From Planctomycetaceae bacterium (lineage in GTDB: Bacteria > Planctomycetota > Planctomycetia > Pirellulales > UBA1268), in contig JAJTED010000041.1 of the NCBI GenBank assembly GCA_021300535.1, positions 1-46,678 on the forward strand: a stretch of 46,678 bases of DNA, read 5' to 3'. The notes beneath the pieces were generated by a model. The model did not search any database, was not told the origin of the DNA, and saw only the letters and a program-made list of their open reading frames with translations. Numbering within the stretch: position 1 is the first letter of the stretch; each line of letters begins with the position of its first letter. Positions 24,157 through 33,355 of the stretch are shown here, one piece after another. The position numbers were made by a program, and so were the translations under genes.

Positions 24157-25265
24157 GCGTGCCTGTCGGACAGATGCTGGCGGTGCTGCGGCATGTGGCC
24201 ATCCAGCGGCTGCGGGGCAACGACCGCTATCCGCTCGTGCTCATGCTGGAGCCGCTGTTTCGCTGCAATCTCGCCTGTGGCGGCTGCGGCAAGATCCAGC
24301 ACCCCACCGAGATCCTCCGGTCGCACCTCACTCCGGAGCAATGCTTTCAGGCGGTGGACGAGTGCGGCGCCCCGATTGTCTCGATCCCCGGCGGCGAGCC
24401 GCTGCTCCATCCGCAGATCGAGCAGATCGTGGCGGGCATCGTGGCCCGGAAAAAGTATCTCTACCTCTGCACCAACGCCCTCAGGCTCGAGGAGATGCTG
24501 CCGCACTTCGAGCCCTCCCCCTACCTCGCCTTCTCCGTGCACCTCGACGGGCCTCGCGAGGAGCACGACCACGCCGTCTGCCGGGAGGGCGTGTACGACG
24601 CCGCGGTGGCGGCGATCAAGGCCGCCCGGCGGGCCGGATTCCGCGTGACGACCAACTCCACGCTGTTCACCGACGCCGATCCCGACCGCTACCGGAAGTT
24701 CTTCGACGACGTGATGACCCTCGGCGTCGAGGGGATGATGATCTCGCCGGGCTATTCCTATTCGAAGGCGCCCGACCAGGATCATTTTCTCCCGCGGCAA
24801 CGCAGCCAGTCGCTCTTCCGCCGCATGCTCGATGGGGCGCCGCGGCGTTGGAAGTTCAACCAGTCGCCCGTGTTCCTCGAGTTCCTCAAGGGAGCGTGGG
24901 AGCTGGAGTGCCGGCCGTGGGGCACGCCCACCTACAACCTCTTCGGCTGGCAGCGGCCCTGCTACCTGCTCGACGAGGGCTATACCAAGACCTTCCGCGA
25001 ACTGATGGAGGAGACCGACTGGGACCGCTACGGCCGGGCCAGCGGGAATCCCAAGTGCCGCGACTGCATGGTCCACTGCGGCTACGAGCCGGCGGCGGTC
25101 GAGGCGACGTTCGGATCGCTCGGCGGGCTGCTCGCCACGGCGCGGCTGATGATCTTCGGCCCGCCGCGGGCCAAGCCCGCCGATCTGCGGCCCCTGCCCG
25201 CCCCCGCCCCGCGGCTTCAGCCCAACGGCCTGCCCGCCCTGCCGGTCCTCGACCACGTGGCGTGA
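24153..25265 (+). CDS. hpnH: Adenosyl-hopene transferase, radical SAM
   Basis: The 370-residue protein is HpnH, which adds a 5'-deoxyadenosyl group to hopene to start the C35 side chain. The radical SAM motif is in LEPLFRCNLACGGCGKIQHP (CxxxCxxC). Further family blocks are IVSIPGGEPLLHPQIEQIV, YLYLCTNALRLEEML, YLAFSVHLDGPREEHDHAVC and ISPGYSYSKAPDQDHFLPR. The C-terminal Cys cluster (KCRDCMVHCGYEP) is present. Length is typical. It overlaps shc by 4 nt and must be translated from the same mRNA, so the frameshift in shc might reduce its coupling. Confidence 0.95.
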   Translation: MSVPVGQMLAVLRHVAIQRLRGNDRYPLVLMLEPLFRCNLACGGCGKIQHPTEILRSHLTPEQCFQAVDECGAPIVSIPGGEPLLHPQIEQIVAGIVARKKYLYLCTNALRLEEMLPHFEPSPYLAFSVHLDGPREEHDHAVCREGVYDAAVAAIKAARRAGFRVTTNSTLFTDADPDRYRKFFDDVMTLGVEGMMISPGYSYSKAPDQDHFLPRQRSQSLFRRMLDGAPRRWKFNQSPVFLEFLKGAWELECRPWGTPTYNLFGWQRPCYLLDEGYTKTFRELMEETDWDRYGRASGNPKCRDCMVHCGYEPAAVEATFGSLGGLLATARLMIFGPPRAKPADLRPLPAPAPRLQPNGLPALPVLDHVA

Positions 25266-25271
25266 ACCGGC

Positions 25272-26300
25272 TCACAGCCTGCGTTCACGGACCATGCGGG
25301 CGGCGTCGATGGCGGCGCCGCGGGCGCCGGCCGTGTCGCCCGACGGCATGACGTGGATCGGCAGGTCGGCCTGCTCCTCCCGTTGCGTCGGCATGCCGGC
25401 GCGGATCTCGGCGATGAACCAGCGGCGGAAGGCCTCGTCGGTCTCCACCGCCCCGCCCCCCACGATCAGCGCGTCGGGATCGAAGATGTTGATCATCTCA
25501 TCGAAGAACAGGCCGAGCGCCCGGGCCTGAACGCTGAAGATCGCCCGACAGAGTTCGTCGCCCCGCTCGGCGAGGCCGCGGACGCGTTTCGCGGCCGTGG
25601 CCATGTCGGCTTCCGCCGCGAGCGGATGGCCCGGATGCCGGGCGAGGAAGTGCGGCAGGAGCGACTGCCGGATCGCCGTCAGCGAGCAGAGCGATTCCAG
25701 GTCACCCGTCCGCCCGCAGTTGCACCGCGGCACGAGGCCCTCGACGCCGGAGATTGTCGTCCAGGGGATGAGCACGTGCCCCAGCTCGCCGCCGAACCCG
25801 TTGCGGCCCGTGACCACACGGCCGCCAGTGATCACGCCGCCGCCGAGGCCCGTGCCGATGATCGCGGAGACGCTCGTGGCCTCGTTCTCGGAGCCGAAGA
25901 TCGCGACGTGGCCCCACAGGGCGGCGGCATTGCCGTCGTTGAGGTAGCTGACCGGCAGGCCGAGCCGCCGCTCGAGCCCCGCCCGCATGTCGAAGCCGGC
26001 CCACTCCGGATGCACGAAGTTCGTCGAGCCGCGGCGGCTCAAGACGCCCGCGGCGCTCGCCGGCCCGGGCGTGTCGAGGCCGACGGCCACGAGCTTCTCG
26101 CTGGGCAGGCCCGCCCGCTCGGCCGCCGCCCGCAGGCCGTCCTCGATCTGTGTCAGGCACACGTCCGGTCCCTCGACACTGCGGGCCGGATGCTCGCACA
26201 GGCCGTCGATGAGGAACTGGCCGCGCTCGTCGAGAAACGTGTAGTTGATCGCGGTGCCGCCAAGATCGATGCCGGCGACGACTTTTTCAGCGGGTGACAC
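25272..26300 (-). CDS. ROK family sugar kinase (glucokinase-like)
   Basis: The 342-residue protein starts with GTG and has the ROK ATP-binding motif VVAGIDLGGTAINYTFLDER, VAVGLDTPGPAS, the sugar loop PVSYLNDGNAAALWGHVAIF, TSVSAIIGTGLGGGVITGGR and GGELGHVLIPW with the catalytic-site E/H. The zinc site, normally CxCGxxGCxE, reads CNCGRTGDLES, so one Cys is replaced by Asp. It probably phosphorylates glucose or a related hexose; the exact sugar is uncertain. The 235 bp before it contain nothing recognisable. Confidence 0.85.
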   Translation of the reverse strand: MSPAEKVVAGIDLGGTAINYTFLDERGQFLIDGLCEHPARSVEGPDVCLTQIEDGLRAAAERAGLPSEKLVAVGLDTPGPASAAGVLSRRGSTNFVHPEWAGFDMRAGLERRLGLPVSYLNDGNAAALWGHVAIFGSENEATSVSAIIGTGLGGGVITGGRVVTGRNGFGGELGHVLIPWTTISGVEGLVPRCNCGRTGDLESLCSLTAIRQSLLPHFLARHPGHPLAAEADMATAAKRVRGLAERGDELCRAIFSVQARALGLFFDEMINIFDPDALIVGGGAVETDEAFRRWFIAEIRAGMPTQREEQADLPIHVMPSGDTAGARGAAIDAARMVRERRL

Positions 26301-26535
26301 GGGGCAGTCCTTTCCGGGATCGGGAGCGGTTCAGCGGTGAGCCGTGGAGCCCAAGCCGGCTCGGGGCCGGCAGGAGTTGCGTCGCTGGCGGCCGCACGCC
26401 ACGCTCCGCATCCTCACGCCGATCCCCTCGCCTGCCTCTACGGAATCAAACGAGCGTCCTGGTGCGAGGGGCTTTCGAGGAGGCAAGCCTGTCGAATCGT
26501 CTGGCTTCGGAAGCGAGTGGAGGCATGCATGCCGG

Positions 26536-26967
26536 TCATCCGCCCGCCGCCGCGGCGAGGCCGCGCTTGATGCGGGCGGTGATCGACCGCAGACCGCGGG
26601 CGCGGAGGATGCCCAGCACCTCGGCCAGCCCGAGCCGCTCGAGCAGGTCCTCGGGGATGGCGGCCGCCTCCGTCGCCGGCTGACCGTTCACGGCCGCGGC
26701 GACGATGGCGACGAATCCCTTGACGGTGGGCGCCTCGGGGGCGACCTCGGCCACGACGTGCGCCCTGCCCTGCTCCACCTCCGTCCACAGGAACACGGGC
26801 GTCTGGCACTCGTGCACCCGCCGATCCTCGGACGCCTTGCGGGCCTCGTACGCGGCGGACAGCGGCGGCAGGCCGTTGGCGTAGTCCACCAGCAACTCGA
26901 GCTTTTCTCGGCCGTCGAGGTCGGAAAACTCGGCGACGATCTCGTCGACCCTCTCGCGAACGCCCAT
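26536..26967 (-). CDS. sufE: SufE-like sulfur acceptor
   Basis: The 143-residue protein matches SufE: VDEIVAEFSDLDGREKLELL, then VDYANGLPPLSAAYE, the active cysteine in DRRVHECQTPVFLWTEVEQG, and FVAIVAAAVNGQPATEAAAI. SufE accepts persulfide sulfur from a cysteine desulfurase and stimulates Fe-S assembly. It starts 6 bp after the rhodanese gene stop, and no desulfurase or scaffold gene is near. A rhodanese-to-SufE sulfur relay is thus suggested by context. Confidence 0.93.
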   Translation of the reverse strand: MGVRERVDEIVAEFSDLDGREKLELLVDYANGLPPLSAAYEARKASEDRRVHECQTPVFLWTEVEQGRAHVVAEVAPEAPTVKGFVAIVAAAVNGQPATEAAAIPEDLLERLGLAEVLGILRARGLRSITARIKRGLAAAAGG

Positions 26968-26973
26968 GGTGCT

Positions 26974-27867
26974 TTAGGCGTGGGCGGTGGTCGCCGGCGT
27001 GGCGGCCATGCCCCCCGGCTCGGCACCCTTGGCGATCGGCACGCGGACGGCATTGCCCCACTCGAGCCAGGAGCCGTCGTAGTTCTTCACGTTGCCGAAG
27101 CCGAGCAGATAGGTGAGCACGAACCACGTCAGGCTCGACCGCTCGCCGATGCGGCAGTAGGCGATCGTGGGCGACCGCCGCTTCATCTTCAGTTCCTTGA
27201 CGTAGAGCTTTTCCAGCTCCTTGGCGGTCTTGAACGTGCCGTCCTCGTGGCAGTTCATCGGCCAGGGCACGTTGAGGGCACCGGGAATGTGGCCGCCACG
27301 GACGGCGCCTTCGTTCGGATAGTCCGGCATGTGCATCCGCTCGCCTCGGTATTCCTCGGGGCTGCGGACGTCGAGGAGTTGCTTGCCCGCCTTGCAGTGC
27401 TTCAGCACCTCGTCGCGGAGGGCACGGATCGTGCCGTCCTGCTCCTGGGCGGTGTACGTGGCCCGCGGGTACGAGACCCGGTCGCTCGACCAGGCCCGGC
27501 CGTCGAGTTCCCACCGCTTCCGGCCGCCGTTCATGATCCGGCAGTCCTTGTGGCCGTAGAGCTTGAAGACCCAGAAGGCGTAGCAGGCCCACCAGTTGTT
27601 CTTGTCGCCGTAGAACACCACGGTGGTGTCGTTGGAGATGCCCCGCTCGGCGCACAGCCGCTCGAAGGCCGAGCGGTCGATGTAGTCACGGACGACCTGG
27701 CACTGCAGGTCCACGGCCCAGTCGATTTCCACCGCGCCCGGGATGTGGCCCTGCGTGTAGAGGGCCCGGTCCTCGTCGGATTCCACGATCCGCACGGCGG
27801 GGTCGGAGAGGTGCTCTGCCACCCAGGCGGTGGAAACCAGCACGTCGGGCTGCGCGTACTCGGGCAT
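26974..27867 (-). CDS. Two-domain thiosulfate/3-mercaptopyruvate sulfurtransferase
   Basis: The 297-residue protein has two rhodanese domains. The N-terminal one ([50 protein letters not shown]) lacks the catalytic Cys. The C-terminal one ([32 protein letters not shown]) carries the active loop YCRIGERSS with the Cys. The loop CRIGER is closer to thiosulfate than mercaptopyruvate sulfurtransferases. The start at [11 protein letters not shown] was chosen for family length. It is co-transcribed with sufE. Confidence 0.9.
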   Translation of the reverse strand: MPEYAQPDVLVSTAWVAEHLSDPAVRIVESDEDRALYTQGHIPGAVEIDWAVDLQCQVVRDYIDRSAFERLCAERGISNDTTVVFYGDKNNWWACYAFWVFKLYGHKDCRIMNGGRKRWELDGRAWSSDRVSYPRATYTAQEQDGTIRALRDEVLKHCKAGKQLLDVRSPEEYRGERMHMPDYPNEGAVRGGHIPGALNVPWPMNCHEDGTFKTAKELEKLYVKELKMKRRSPTIAYCRIGERSSLTWFVLTYLLGFGNVKNYDGSWLEWGNAVRVPIAKGAEPGGMAATPATTAHA

Positions 27868-28036
27868 GGCGGAACTCCTCGCTGCGATGCAGAAAACGGC
27901 CGCTTTCCGGCCCCAATTCATCGTAGTCCATGCCGCGCGGCGCAGCAACGGCCCCTCATGGGACGACGGGGTTTTGATAGGATCGGAAGAGACAGTTCCA
28001 CACGCCCCCTCCCTTCCCGCGAGCATCGCCGACCCC

Positions 28037-29710
28037 ATGGGCCCCGCCTTCATCTTCCAGATCTCGGACCTCAACAAGAAGTTCGGCCAGCGCGAGCTGC
28101 TCAAGAACGTCAACCTCGCCTTCTATCCCGGGGCGAAGATCGGCCTCCTCGGCCGCAACGGCGCCGGCAAGAGCACGCTCATGAAGATCATGGCGGGCAT
28201 CGACAAGGAGTTCGACGGCGAGGCCCGGCTCGCCGAGGGCTACACCGTCGGCTACCTGGAGCAGGAGCCGAAGCTCGACCCTGCCAAGACGGTGTTCGAG
28301 AACGTGATGGACGCGGTCGATCATTCCCGGGCCGTGCTCCGCCGGTACGAGGAGATCAACGCCCGGTTCGCCGAGCCCCTCGGCGACGACGAAATGGAGA
28401 AACTGCTCGCCGAGCAGGCCCGCGTGCAGGACGAGATCGACGCCAAGAACCTCTGGGATCTCGACCGGCAGGTGGAGATCGCCATGGACGCCATGAATCT
28501 CCCGCCCGGGGACTGGGGCGTGACCAACCTGTCGGGTGGCGAGCGACGCCGCGTCGCCCTCTGCAAGCTGCTCCTCGAAAAGCCCGACCTGCTGCTGCTC
28601 GACGAGCCCACGAACCACCTCGATGCCGAGAGCGTCAACTGGCTGGAGCGGCACCTCGCCGAGTACACGGGCACCGTCGTCGCGGTGACGCACGACCGCT
28701 ACTTCCTCGACAACGTGGCCAAGTGGATCCTGGAGGTCGATCACGGCCGGGGCATCCCTTTCGAGGGCAACTATTCCGCCTGGCTCCAGCAGAAGAAGGC
28801 CCGCCTGGAATTGGAGGAGAAGCAGGCCTCCGCCCGGCAGAAGACGCTCGACAAGGAATTGGAGTGGGTGCGGATGTCGCCCAAGGCGCGGCAGGCCAAG
28901 AGCAAGGCCCGCATGGCGGCCTACGAGAAGCTCGCCGCCGAGCAGGCCGCCGTCCGCGACCAGGACATCGAGATTTTCATTCCCGCCAGCCGGCCGCTCG
29001 GCGACCAGGTGATCGACGTCGAGAACATCTCCAAGGCCTTCGGCGACAAGCTGCTGTTCGAGAACCTCTCCTTCCGCCTGCCCCCCGGCGGCATCGTGGG
29101 CATCATCGGCCCCAACGGTGCCGGCAAGACGACGCTCTTCCGCATGCTCGTGGGCGCCGAACAGCCCGACGCGGGCGCGATCAAGGTCGGATCGACCGTG
29201 GACATCGGCTACGTGGATCAAAACCGTGACGCCCTCGATCCCGAGAAGACGGTGTTCGAGGAGATCTCGGGCGGCCACGACACGATCGAGCTGGGCAAGC
29301 GCACGGTCAACGCCCGCAGCTACGTGGCCAAGTTCAACTTCATGGGTCCCGACCAGCAGAAGAAGGTGGGCACGCTCTCCGGCGGTGAGCGGAACCGGGT
29401 GCACCTGGCCAAGCTGCTCCGCGGCGGGGCCAACCTCCTGCTTCTCGACGAGCCGACCAACGATCTCGACGTCGACACGCTGCGGTCGCTGGAGGAGGGC
29501 ATCACGAGCTTCGCCGGATCGGTGGTGGTGATCACCCACGATCGCTGGTTCCTCGACCGGCTGGCGACTCACATCATCGCCTTCGAAGGGGACGGCTACG
29601 TCCACGTCTGCGAGGGCAACTTCGAGGTCTACGAACGGAGCCGCAAGGAGCGGCTGGGCCTCGACGCCGACGAGCCGCACCGCTTCCGCTACAAGAAGCT
29701 CACGAAGTGA
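28037..29710 (+). CDS. ettA: Energy-dependent translational throttle ATPase, ABC-F
   Basis: The 557-residue protein has the length of EttA (555-560). Two ATP-binding domains show Walker A motifs [18 protein letters not shown] and [18 protein letters not shown], signatures [20 protein letters not shown] and [20 protein letters not shown], and Walker B lines [19 protein letters not shown] and [19 protein letters not shown]. The arm and linker regions typical of EttA ([20 protein letters not shown]) are present. EttA binds the ribosomal E site and gates the first peptide bond according to ATP level. The gene is followed by an array of hairpin repeats. Confidence 0.95.
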   Translation: MGPAFIFQISDLNKKFGQRELLKNVNLAFYPGAKIGLLGRNGAGKSTLMKIMAGIDKEFDGEARLAEGYTVGYLEQEPKLDPAKTVFENVMDAVDHSRAVLRRYEEINARFAEPLGDDEMEKLLAEQARVQDEIDAKNLWDLDRQVEIAMDAMNLPPGDWGVTNLSGGERRRVALCKLLLEKPDLLLLDEPTNHLDAESVNWLERHLAEYTGTVVAVTHDRYFLDNVAKWILEVDHGRGIPFEGNYSAWLQQKKARLELEEKQASARQKTLDKELEWVRMSPKARQAKSKARMAAYEKLAAEQAAVRDQDIEIFIPASRPLGDQVIDVENISKAFGDKLLFENLSFRLPPGGIVGIIGPNGAGKTTLFRMLVGAEQPDAGAIKVGSTVDIGYVDQNRDALDPEKTVFEEISGGHDTIELGKRTVNARSYVAKFNFMGPDQQKKVGTLSGGERNRVHLAKLLRGGANLLLLDEPTNDLDVDTLRSLEEGITSFAGSVVVITHDRWFLDRLATHIIAFEGDGYVHVCEGNFEVYERSRKERLGLDADEPHRFRYKKLTK

Positions 29711-29740
29711 CGCGGATTTCGGCCAAGCGGGTGGTCGTGC

Positions 29741-30468
29741 GGCATGGATGGCGGGATGGTTTTCCTGCCCGGAGTCCCCGGGTTGCCACCCGGGGCTTCT
29801 TGGGCACACACACAACACGGCACAAACCGTCCCGGGTTTCCACCCGGGGCTTCTTGGGTCAGCACGCCGCTCCCCCAAAAAGCCCCCGGCGGTAGCCGGG
29901 GGACTCCGGGTGGCATGCCTTCGCGGGAGCCATGCGCTGCTGGTTCGCAGCGGGGAATCGCGAACCCTCGTGCGGCATGGATGGCGGGATGGTTTTCCTG
30001 CCCGGAGTCCCCGGGTTGCCACCCGGGGCTTCTTGGGCGCGCGCGTCACTCCCACACGGGATACCTTGCCGCCCTGTTCCCAAAAAGCCCCCGGCGGTAG
30101 CCGGGGGACTCCGGGTGGAACACGAGCCCGCATGCCATGCCACGCGTGCCCGAACCGGCGAATCGCCTGCGGCCCCAGCTGCATGGATGGCGGGAAGGCC
30201 TTCATGCCCGGAGTCCCCGGGTTGCCACCCGGGGCTTCTTGGGCACACACACAACACGGCACAAACCGTCCCGGGTTGCCACCCGGGGCTTCTTGGGCAC
30301 ACGCGTCACTCCCACACGGGACACCGTGCCGCCCTGTTCCCAAAAAGCCCCCGGCGGCAGCCGGGGGACTCCGGGTGGCGCACCGTCCTGGGAGCCATTC
30401 GCTGCGGGTTCGCAGCGGGGAATCGCGAACTCTCGTGCGGCATGGATGGCGGGATGGTTTTCCTGCCC
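29741..30468. repeat. Array of about nine hairpin-repeat units in alternating orientation
   Basis: Forward units carry CCCGGAGTCCCCGGGTTGCC then ACCCGGGGCTTCTTGGG, preceded by GGCATGGATGGCGGGATGG: at 29741-29798, 29976-30038 and 30180-30243, half units at 29828-29859 and 30267-30298, a cut-off unit at 30441-30468. Reverse units read CCCAAAAAGCCCCCGGCGG and GGGGGACTCCGGGTGG: near 29873-29915, 30079-30118 and 30340-30379. Each core is itself a hairpin followed by a short T-rich run, and opposed units can pair into longer arms. The blocks 29741-30120 and 30180-30470 are near duplicates. The same family occurs at 20772-21055 and 45735-45969. No protein is supported; convergent ettA and ispH flank it. 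Confidence 0.85.
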
Positions 30469-30471
30469 CGC

Positions 30472-31425
30472 TCACGCCATCGGCAGCTGGATGGCCGCCG
30501 CCGCGGCGCGGAGCTCCTTGGGCAGCGGAAAGTAGACCTCCTCCTCCCGGATCGTCCGTTCCTCGACGGTCGCCCCGAACCGCCCCTTGAGCCACGCGAC
30601 ACAATCCTGCACGACGCTTTCGGGGGCGCTGGCCCCGGCGGTGATCACGACCGTCTCGTCGCCGCGGAACCAGCCGGAGTCGATCTCGTCGGCGCCGTCG
30701 ATGAGGTAGGCCGGGATGCCGCGCTCGCGGGCCAGTTCGGCCAGCCGCTGGCTGTTGGAACTGTTCTGGCTGCCGAGCACGAGCACGAGCTGGGCGTCCG
30801 CGGAGAGCAGCCGCACGGCCTCCTGCCGGTTCTGCGTGGCATAGCAGATGTCGTCCTTCGGCGGCCCGACGATCTGCGGGAACCGCGCCTTGAGGCGGGC
30901 GATGATCCGCGAGGCGTCGTCCACCGAGAGCGTCGTCTGCGTGAGGTAGGCGAGCTTGTCGTCCGGGCCGAACGGCAGGGCATCGACCTCCTCTGCCGTC
31001 TCCACGAGTGTGAAGGCGTCCGGCGCCTGCCCCATCGTGCCGATCACCTCGTCGTGCCCCTCGTGGCCGATGAGCATGATGTGGTAGCCCTGCTTGGCGT
31101 ATTTGATCGCCTCGAGGTGCACCTTCGTGACCAGCGGGCAGGTGGCGTCGATGGCCCGCAGGCGGCGGGACTCCGCCACCCGGCGGACCTCGGGCGCCAC
31201 GCCGTGGGCCGAGAACAGGAGCACGGCTTCCTCGGGCACCTCCTCGACCGTGTCCACGAACACCGCCCCCTCCCGCGTGAATCGCTCGACGACGTGCTTG
31301 TTGTGCACGATCTCGTGGAACACGTAGACCGGCTTGCCGTACAGCTTGATCGCCGTGTCGAGCGTGTCGATGGCCATGTTGACGCCCGCACAGAATCCGC
31401 GGGGGCTGGCCAGGAGGATGTTCAT
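30472..31425 (-). CDS. ispH: 4-hydroxy-3-methylbut-2-enyl diphosphate reductase
   Basis: The 317-residue protein is IspH/LytB, the last enzyme of the MEP pathway, reducing HMBPP to IPP and DMAPP with a 4Fe-4S or 3Fe-4S cluster. Cluster cysteines are in SPRGFCAGVNMAIDT, DATCPLVTKVHLE and ESVVQDCVAWL. VFHEIVHNKHVVERF and SAHGVAPEVRR are family motifs; an Glu in the TQTTLSVDD/SQNSSNSQRLAEL region aligns with the active site. It is divergent from hpnC with a 98-bp gap, so isoprenoid supply and squalene synthesis share one control region. The last codons run to within 4 bp of the repeat array. Confidence 0.95.
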   Translation of the reverse strand: MNILLASPRGFCAGVNMAIDTLDTAIKLYGKPVYVFHEIVHNKHVVERFTREGAVFVDTVEEVPEEAVLLFSAHGVAPEVRRVAESRRLRAIDATCPLVTKVHLEAIKYAKQGYHIMLIGHEGHDEVIGTMGQAPDAFTLVETAEEVDALPFGPDDKLAYLTQTTLSVDDASRIIARLKARFPQIVGPPKDDICYATQNRQEAVRLLSADAQLVLVLGSQNSSNSQRLAELARERGIPAYLIDGADEIDSGWFRGDETVVITAGASAPESVVQDCVAWLKGRFGATVEERTIREEEVYFPLPKELRAAAAAIQLPMA

Positions 31426-31523
31426 GGGCGATCCATGGAGGGCGGGCAGGTGGCGGACGGCGACGACACGGTATGGTAGTGGCAGCCGGTGGACCCGGCC
31501 AGATTCCCTGCGGTCGCCCGCGC

Positions 31524-32480
31524 ATGAGCAGCGAAGCGATGAGTGCCCGTCATACCGCCGCGGCCCGCCGTGATCCGGCCGCCTGGCGGCTGGCCCCGGT
31601 GCCCGCCGGAGGCGACCTCGATGCCGCGCGGGCGTTCTGCCGGGAGGTGGCGGCCCGGCACTACGAGAACTTCACCGTCGCCACGCGGCTGGTCCCGCCG
31701 CGGCTGCGGCAGCACCTGGCGAACGTCTACGCCTTCGCCCGCTGGGCCGACGATCTCGCCGACGAGGCGGCGAGCACCGCCGCGGCGACGGCGGCGCTGA
31801 CCGCATGGCGCGGCGAACTCGACGACTGTTTCGCCGGTCGGCCGCGGCATCCGGTGTGCGTGGCGCTGGCCGAGACGGTGCGGGCCACGGGCCTCGAGAT
31901 CGGCCCCTTCGCCGACCTGATCGACGCCTTTCAGCAGGATCAGGTGCAGACGCGGTGCGCCGACCGCGACGCAGTGCTCGACTACTGCCGGCGGTCGGCA
32001 AATCCGGTGGGGCGAATCGTGCTGGCGCTCGAGGGCTGCCGCGAGCCGCGGCTCGTCGACATGTCCGACGCGATCTGCACGGGACTGCAGCTGGTGAACT
32101 TTTGGCAGGACATCAAGCGCGACCGGAACGCCGGCCGTGTCTACCTGCCGGCCGCCGACATGCGCCGCCACGGCGTGGTCGAGGCCGACCTCGACGCCGC
32201 ACGGGCCTCCCCTGCCCTGCGGACGCTCGTCCGTGAGGAGGTGGCCTGGGCGCGGGAGTGCTTCGACCGCGGCAGTCCGCTGGCTGCCGCCGCGCCGCGG
32301 GCCCTGCGGCCGGCGATCACGATGTTTCTCGGCGGCGGCCGGGCGGTGGCGGCCGCGATCGAACGGGCCGACGGTGACACGCTGGCGCGGCGGCCGACCG
32401 TGGGCCGGGGCACGAAGTTCGCCCTGGCCGCCCGGGCCGTGTGGCAGGCTGCGGTCGTGCGGTACGGTAACCATCCATGA
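31524..32480 (+). CDS. hpnC: Hydroxysqualene synthase
   Basis: The 318-residue protein belongs to the squalene/phytoene synthase family. The first Asp-rich motif is in VYAFARWADDLADEAAS, the second in LQLVNFWQDIKRDRNAGRVY. DQVQTRCADRDAVLDYCRRS and NPVGRIVLALEGC are typical of HpnC, which turns presqualene diphosphate into hydroxysqualene (HpnD makes presqualene diphosphate). The start MSSEAMSARH at 31524 was taken; MSARH at 31539 also fits. The stop overlaps hpnD (ATGA), so hpnC-hpnD-hpnE are translationally coupled. Confidence 0.93.
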   Translation: MSSEAMSARHTAAARRDPAAWRLAPVPAGGDLDAARAFCREVAARHYENFTVATRLVPPRLRQHLANVYAFARWADDLADEAASTAAATAALTAWRGELDDCFAGRPRHPVCVALAETVRATGLEIGPFADLIDAFQQDQVQTRCADRDAVLDYCRRSANPVGRIVLALEGCREPRLVDMSDAICTGLQLVNFWQDIKRDRNAGRVYLPAADMRRHGVVEADLDAARASPALRTLVREEVAWARECFDRGSPLAAAAPRALRPAITMFLGGGRAVAAAIERADGDTLARRPTVGRGTKFALAARAVWQAAVVRYGNHP

Positions 32481-33355
32481 ACGATCTGGCCGCCGATCAC
32501 CGCACGTGTGCGGAAGCCCTGCGGGCTTCCGCGTCGAGCTTCGCGGCCCCGATCGCCTTGCTGCCGGCTGCGAAGCGGCGCGGCACCACCGCCCTGTATG
32601 CCTTCTGTCGGCGGGCGGACGACATCGTGGACGATGCGGCCGATCCGGCCACGGCCCGGGAGGCGCTCGCCGCCTTCGCGGGCACGGTCGCGGAGGCGGT
32701 CGACGGCGGCCACGTGGACGATCCCGTCGTGCGGGCGCTCGCCGACACGGTCCGCCGCTTCGGCGTGCCCCGCGGCTCGATCGACGCCATTCTCGACGGC
32801 GTCCGCATGGATCTCGACCGTGATCGCTACGAGACGTTCGCCGACCTGGAGGAATATTGCCGCCGCGTGGCCTCCGCGGTCGGCGTGGCGGCGATCCACA
32901 TCTGGGGATTCACCGATCCGGCGGCGGTCGCCGTGGCCCACGACGTGGGCCTCGCGTTCCAACTGACGAACATCCTCCGCGACGTTCCCGAGGACCTGGC
33001 CCGGGGCCGCGTCTATCTTCCCGCCGCGGACTTTCGCGCCGCGGGCTGCACCGTGGACGATCTGATCGCGGGCCGCATCGGCGCGGGTTTCAGCCGGCTC
33101 GCGGCCCTGGAGTGCGACCGGGCGGCCGCCTGTTTCGCCCGTGGTGCCCGGCTCGATCGCATGCTCACGACCGATGGCCGGATGGCATGGCGGGCGATGT
33201 TCGGCGTCTACCGCCGCCTGTTCACGGCGGTCCGTCGGGCAGGGCCGGCGATCTTCACGGCCCGCGTTCGGCCCGGCCGTGCGCGGCTCCTCGCGGCCGC
33301 CCTGACGACGACGCTCCTGGGCCCCTTGCCTCCCTGGCGACGGAGCGGTTCATGA
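32477..33355 (+). CDS. hpnD: Presqualene diphosphate synthase
   Basis: The 292-residue protein is a squalene/phytoene synthase relative. Motifs: TTALYAFCRRADDIVDDAAD (first Asp-rich site), YETFADLEEYCRRVASAVGV, LAFQLTNILRDVPEDLARGR (second site) and VYLPAADFRAAGCTVDDLIA. It condenses two farnesyl diphosphates to presqualene diphosphate. It overlaps hpnC and hpnE by 4 nt each. The position as middle gene of hpnCDE supports the assignment over a carotenoid phytoene synthase. Confidence 0.93.
   Translation: MNDLAADHRTCAEALRASASSFAAPIALLPAAKRRGTTALYAFCRRADDIVDDAADPATAREALAAFAGTVAEAVDGGHVDDPVVRALADTVRRFGVPRGSIDAILDGVRMDLDRDRYETFADLEEYCRRVASAVGVAAIHIWGFTDPAAVAVAHDVGLAFQLTNILRDVPEDLARGRVYLPAADFRAAGCTVDDLIAGRIGAGFSRLAALECDRAAACFARGARLDRMLTTDGRMAWRAMFGVYRRLFTAVRRAGPAIFTARVRPGRARLLAAALTTTLLGPLPPWRRSGS

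Noticed and set aside
29741-30468. CRISPR array
   Set aside because: Units differ in orientation and spacing and are themselves hairpin-rich; there are no uniform spacers and no cas genes.
27956-31525. 1189-residue minus-strand frame through ettA, repeats and ispH
   Set aside because: Crosses a repeat array and is antisense to ettA; only the separate ispH frame has homology.
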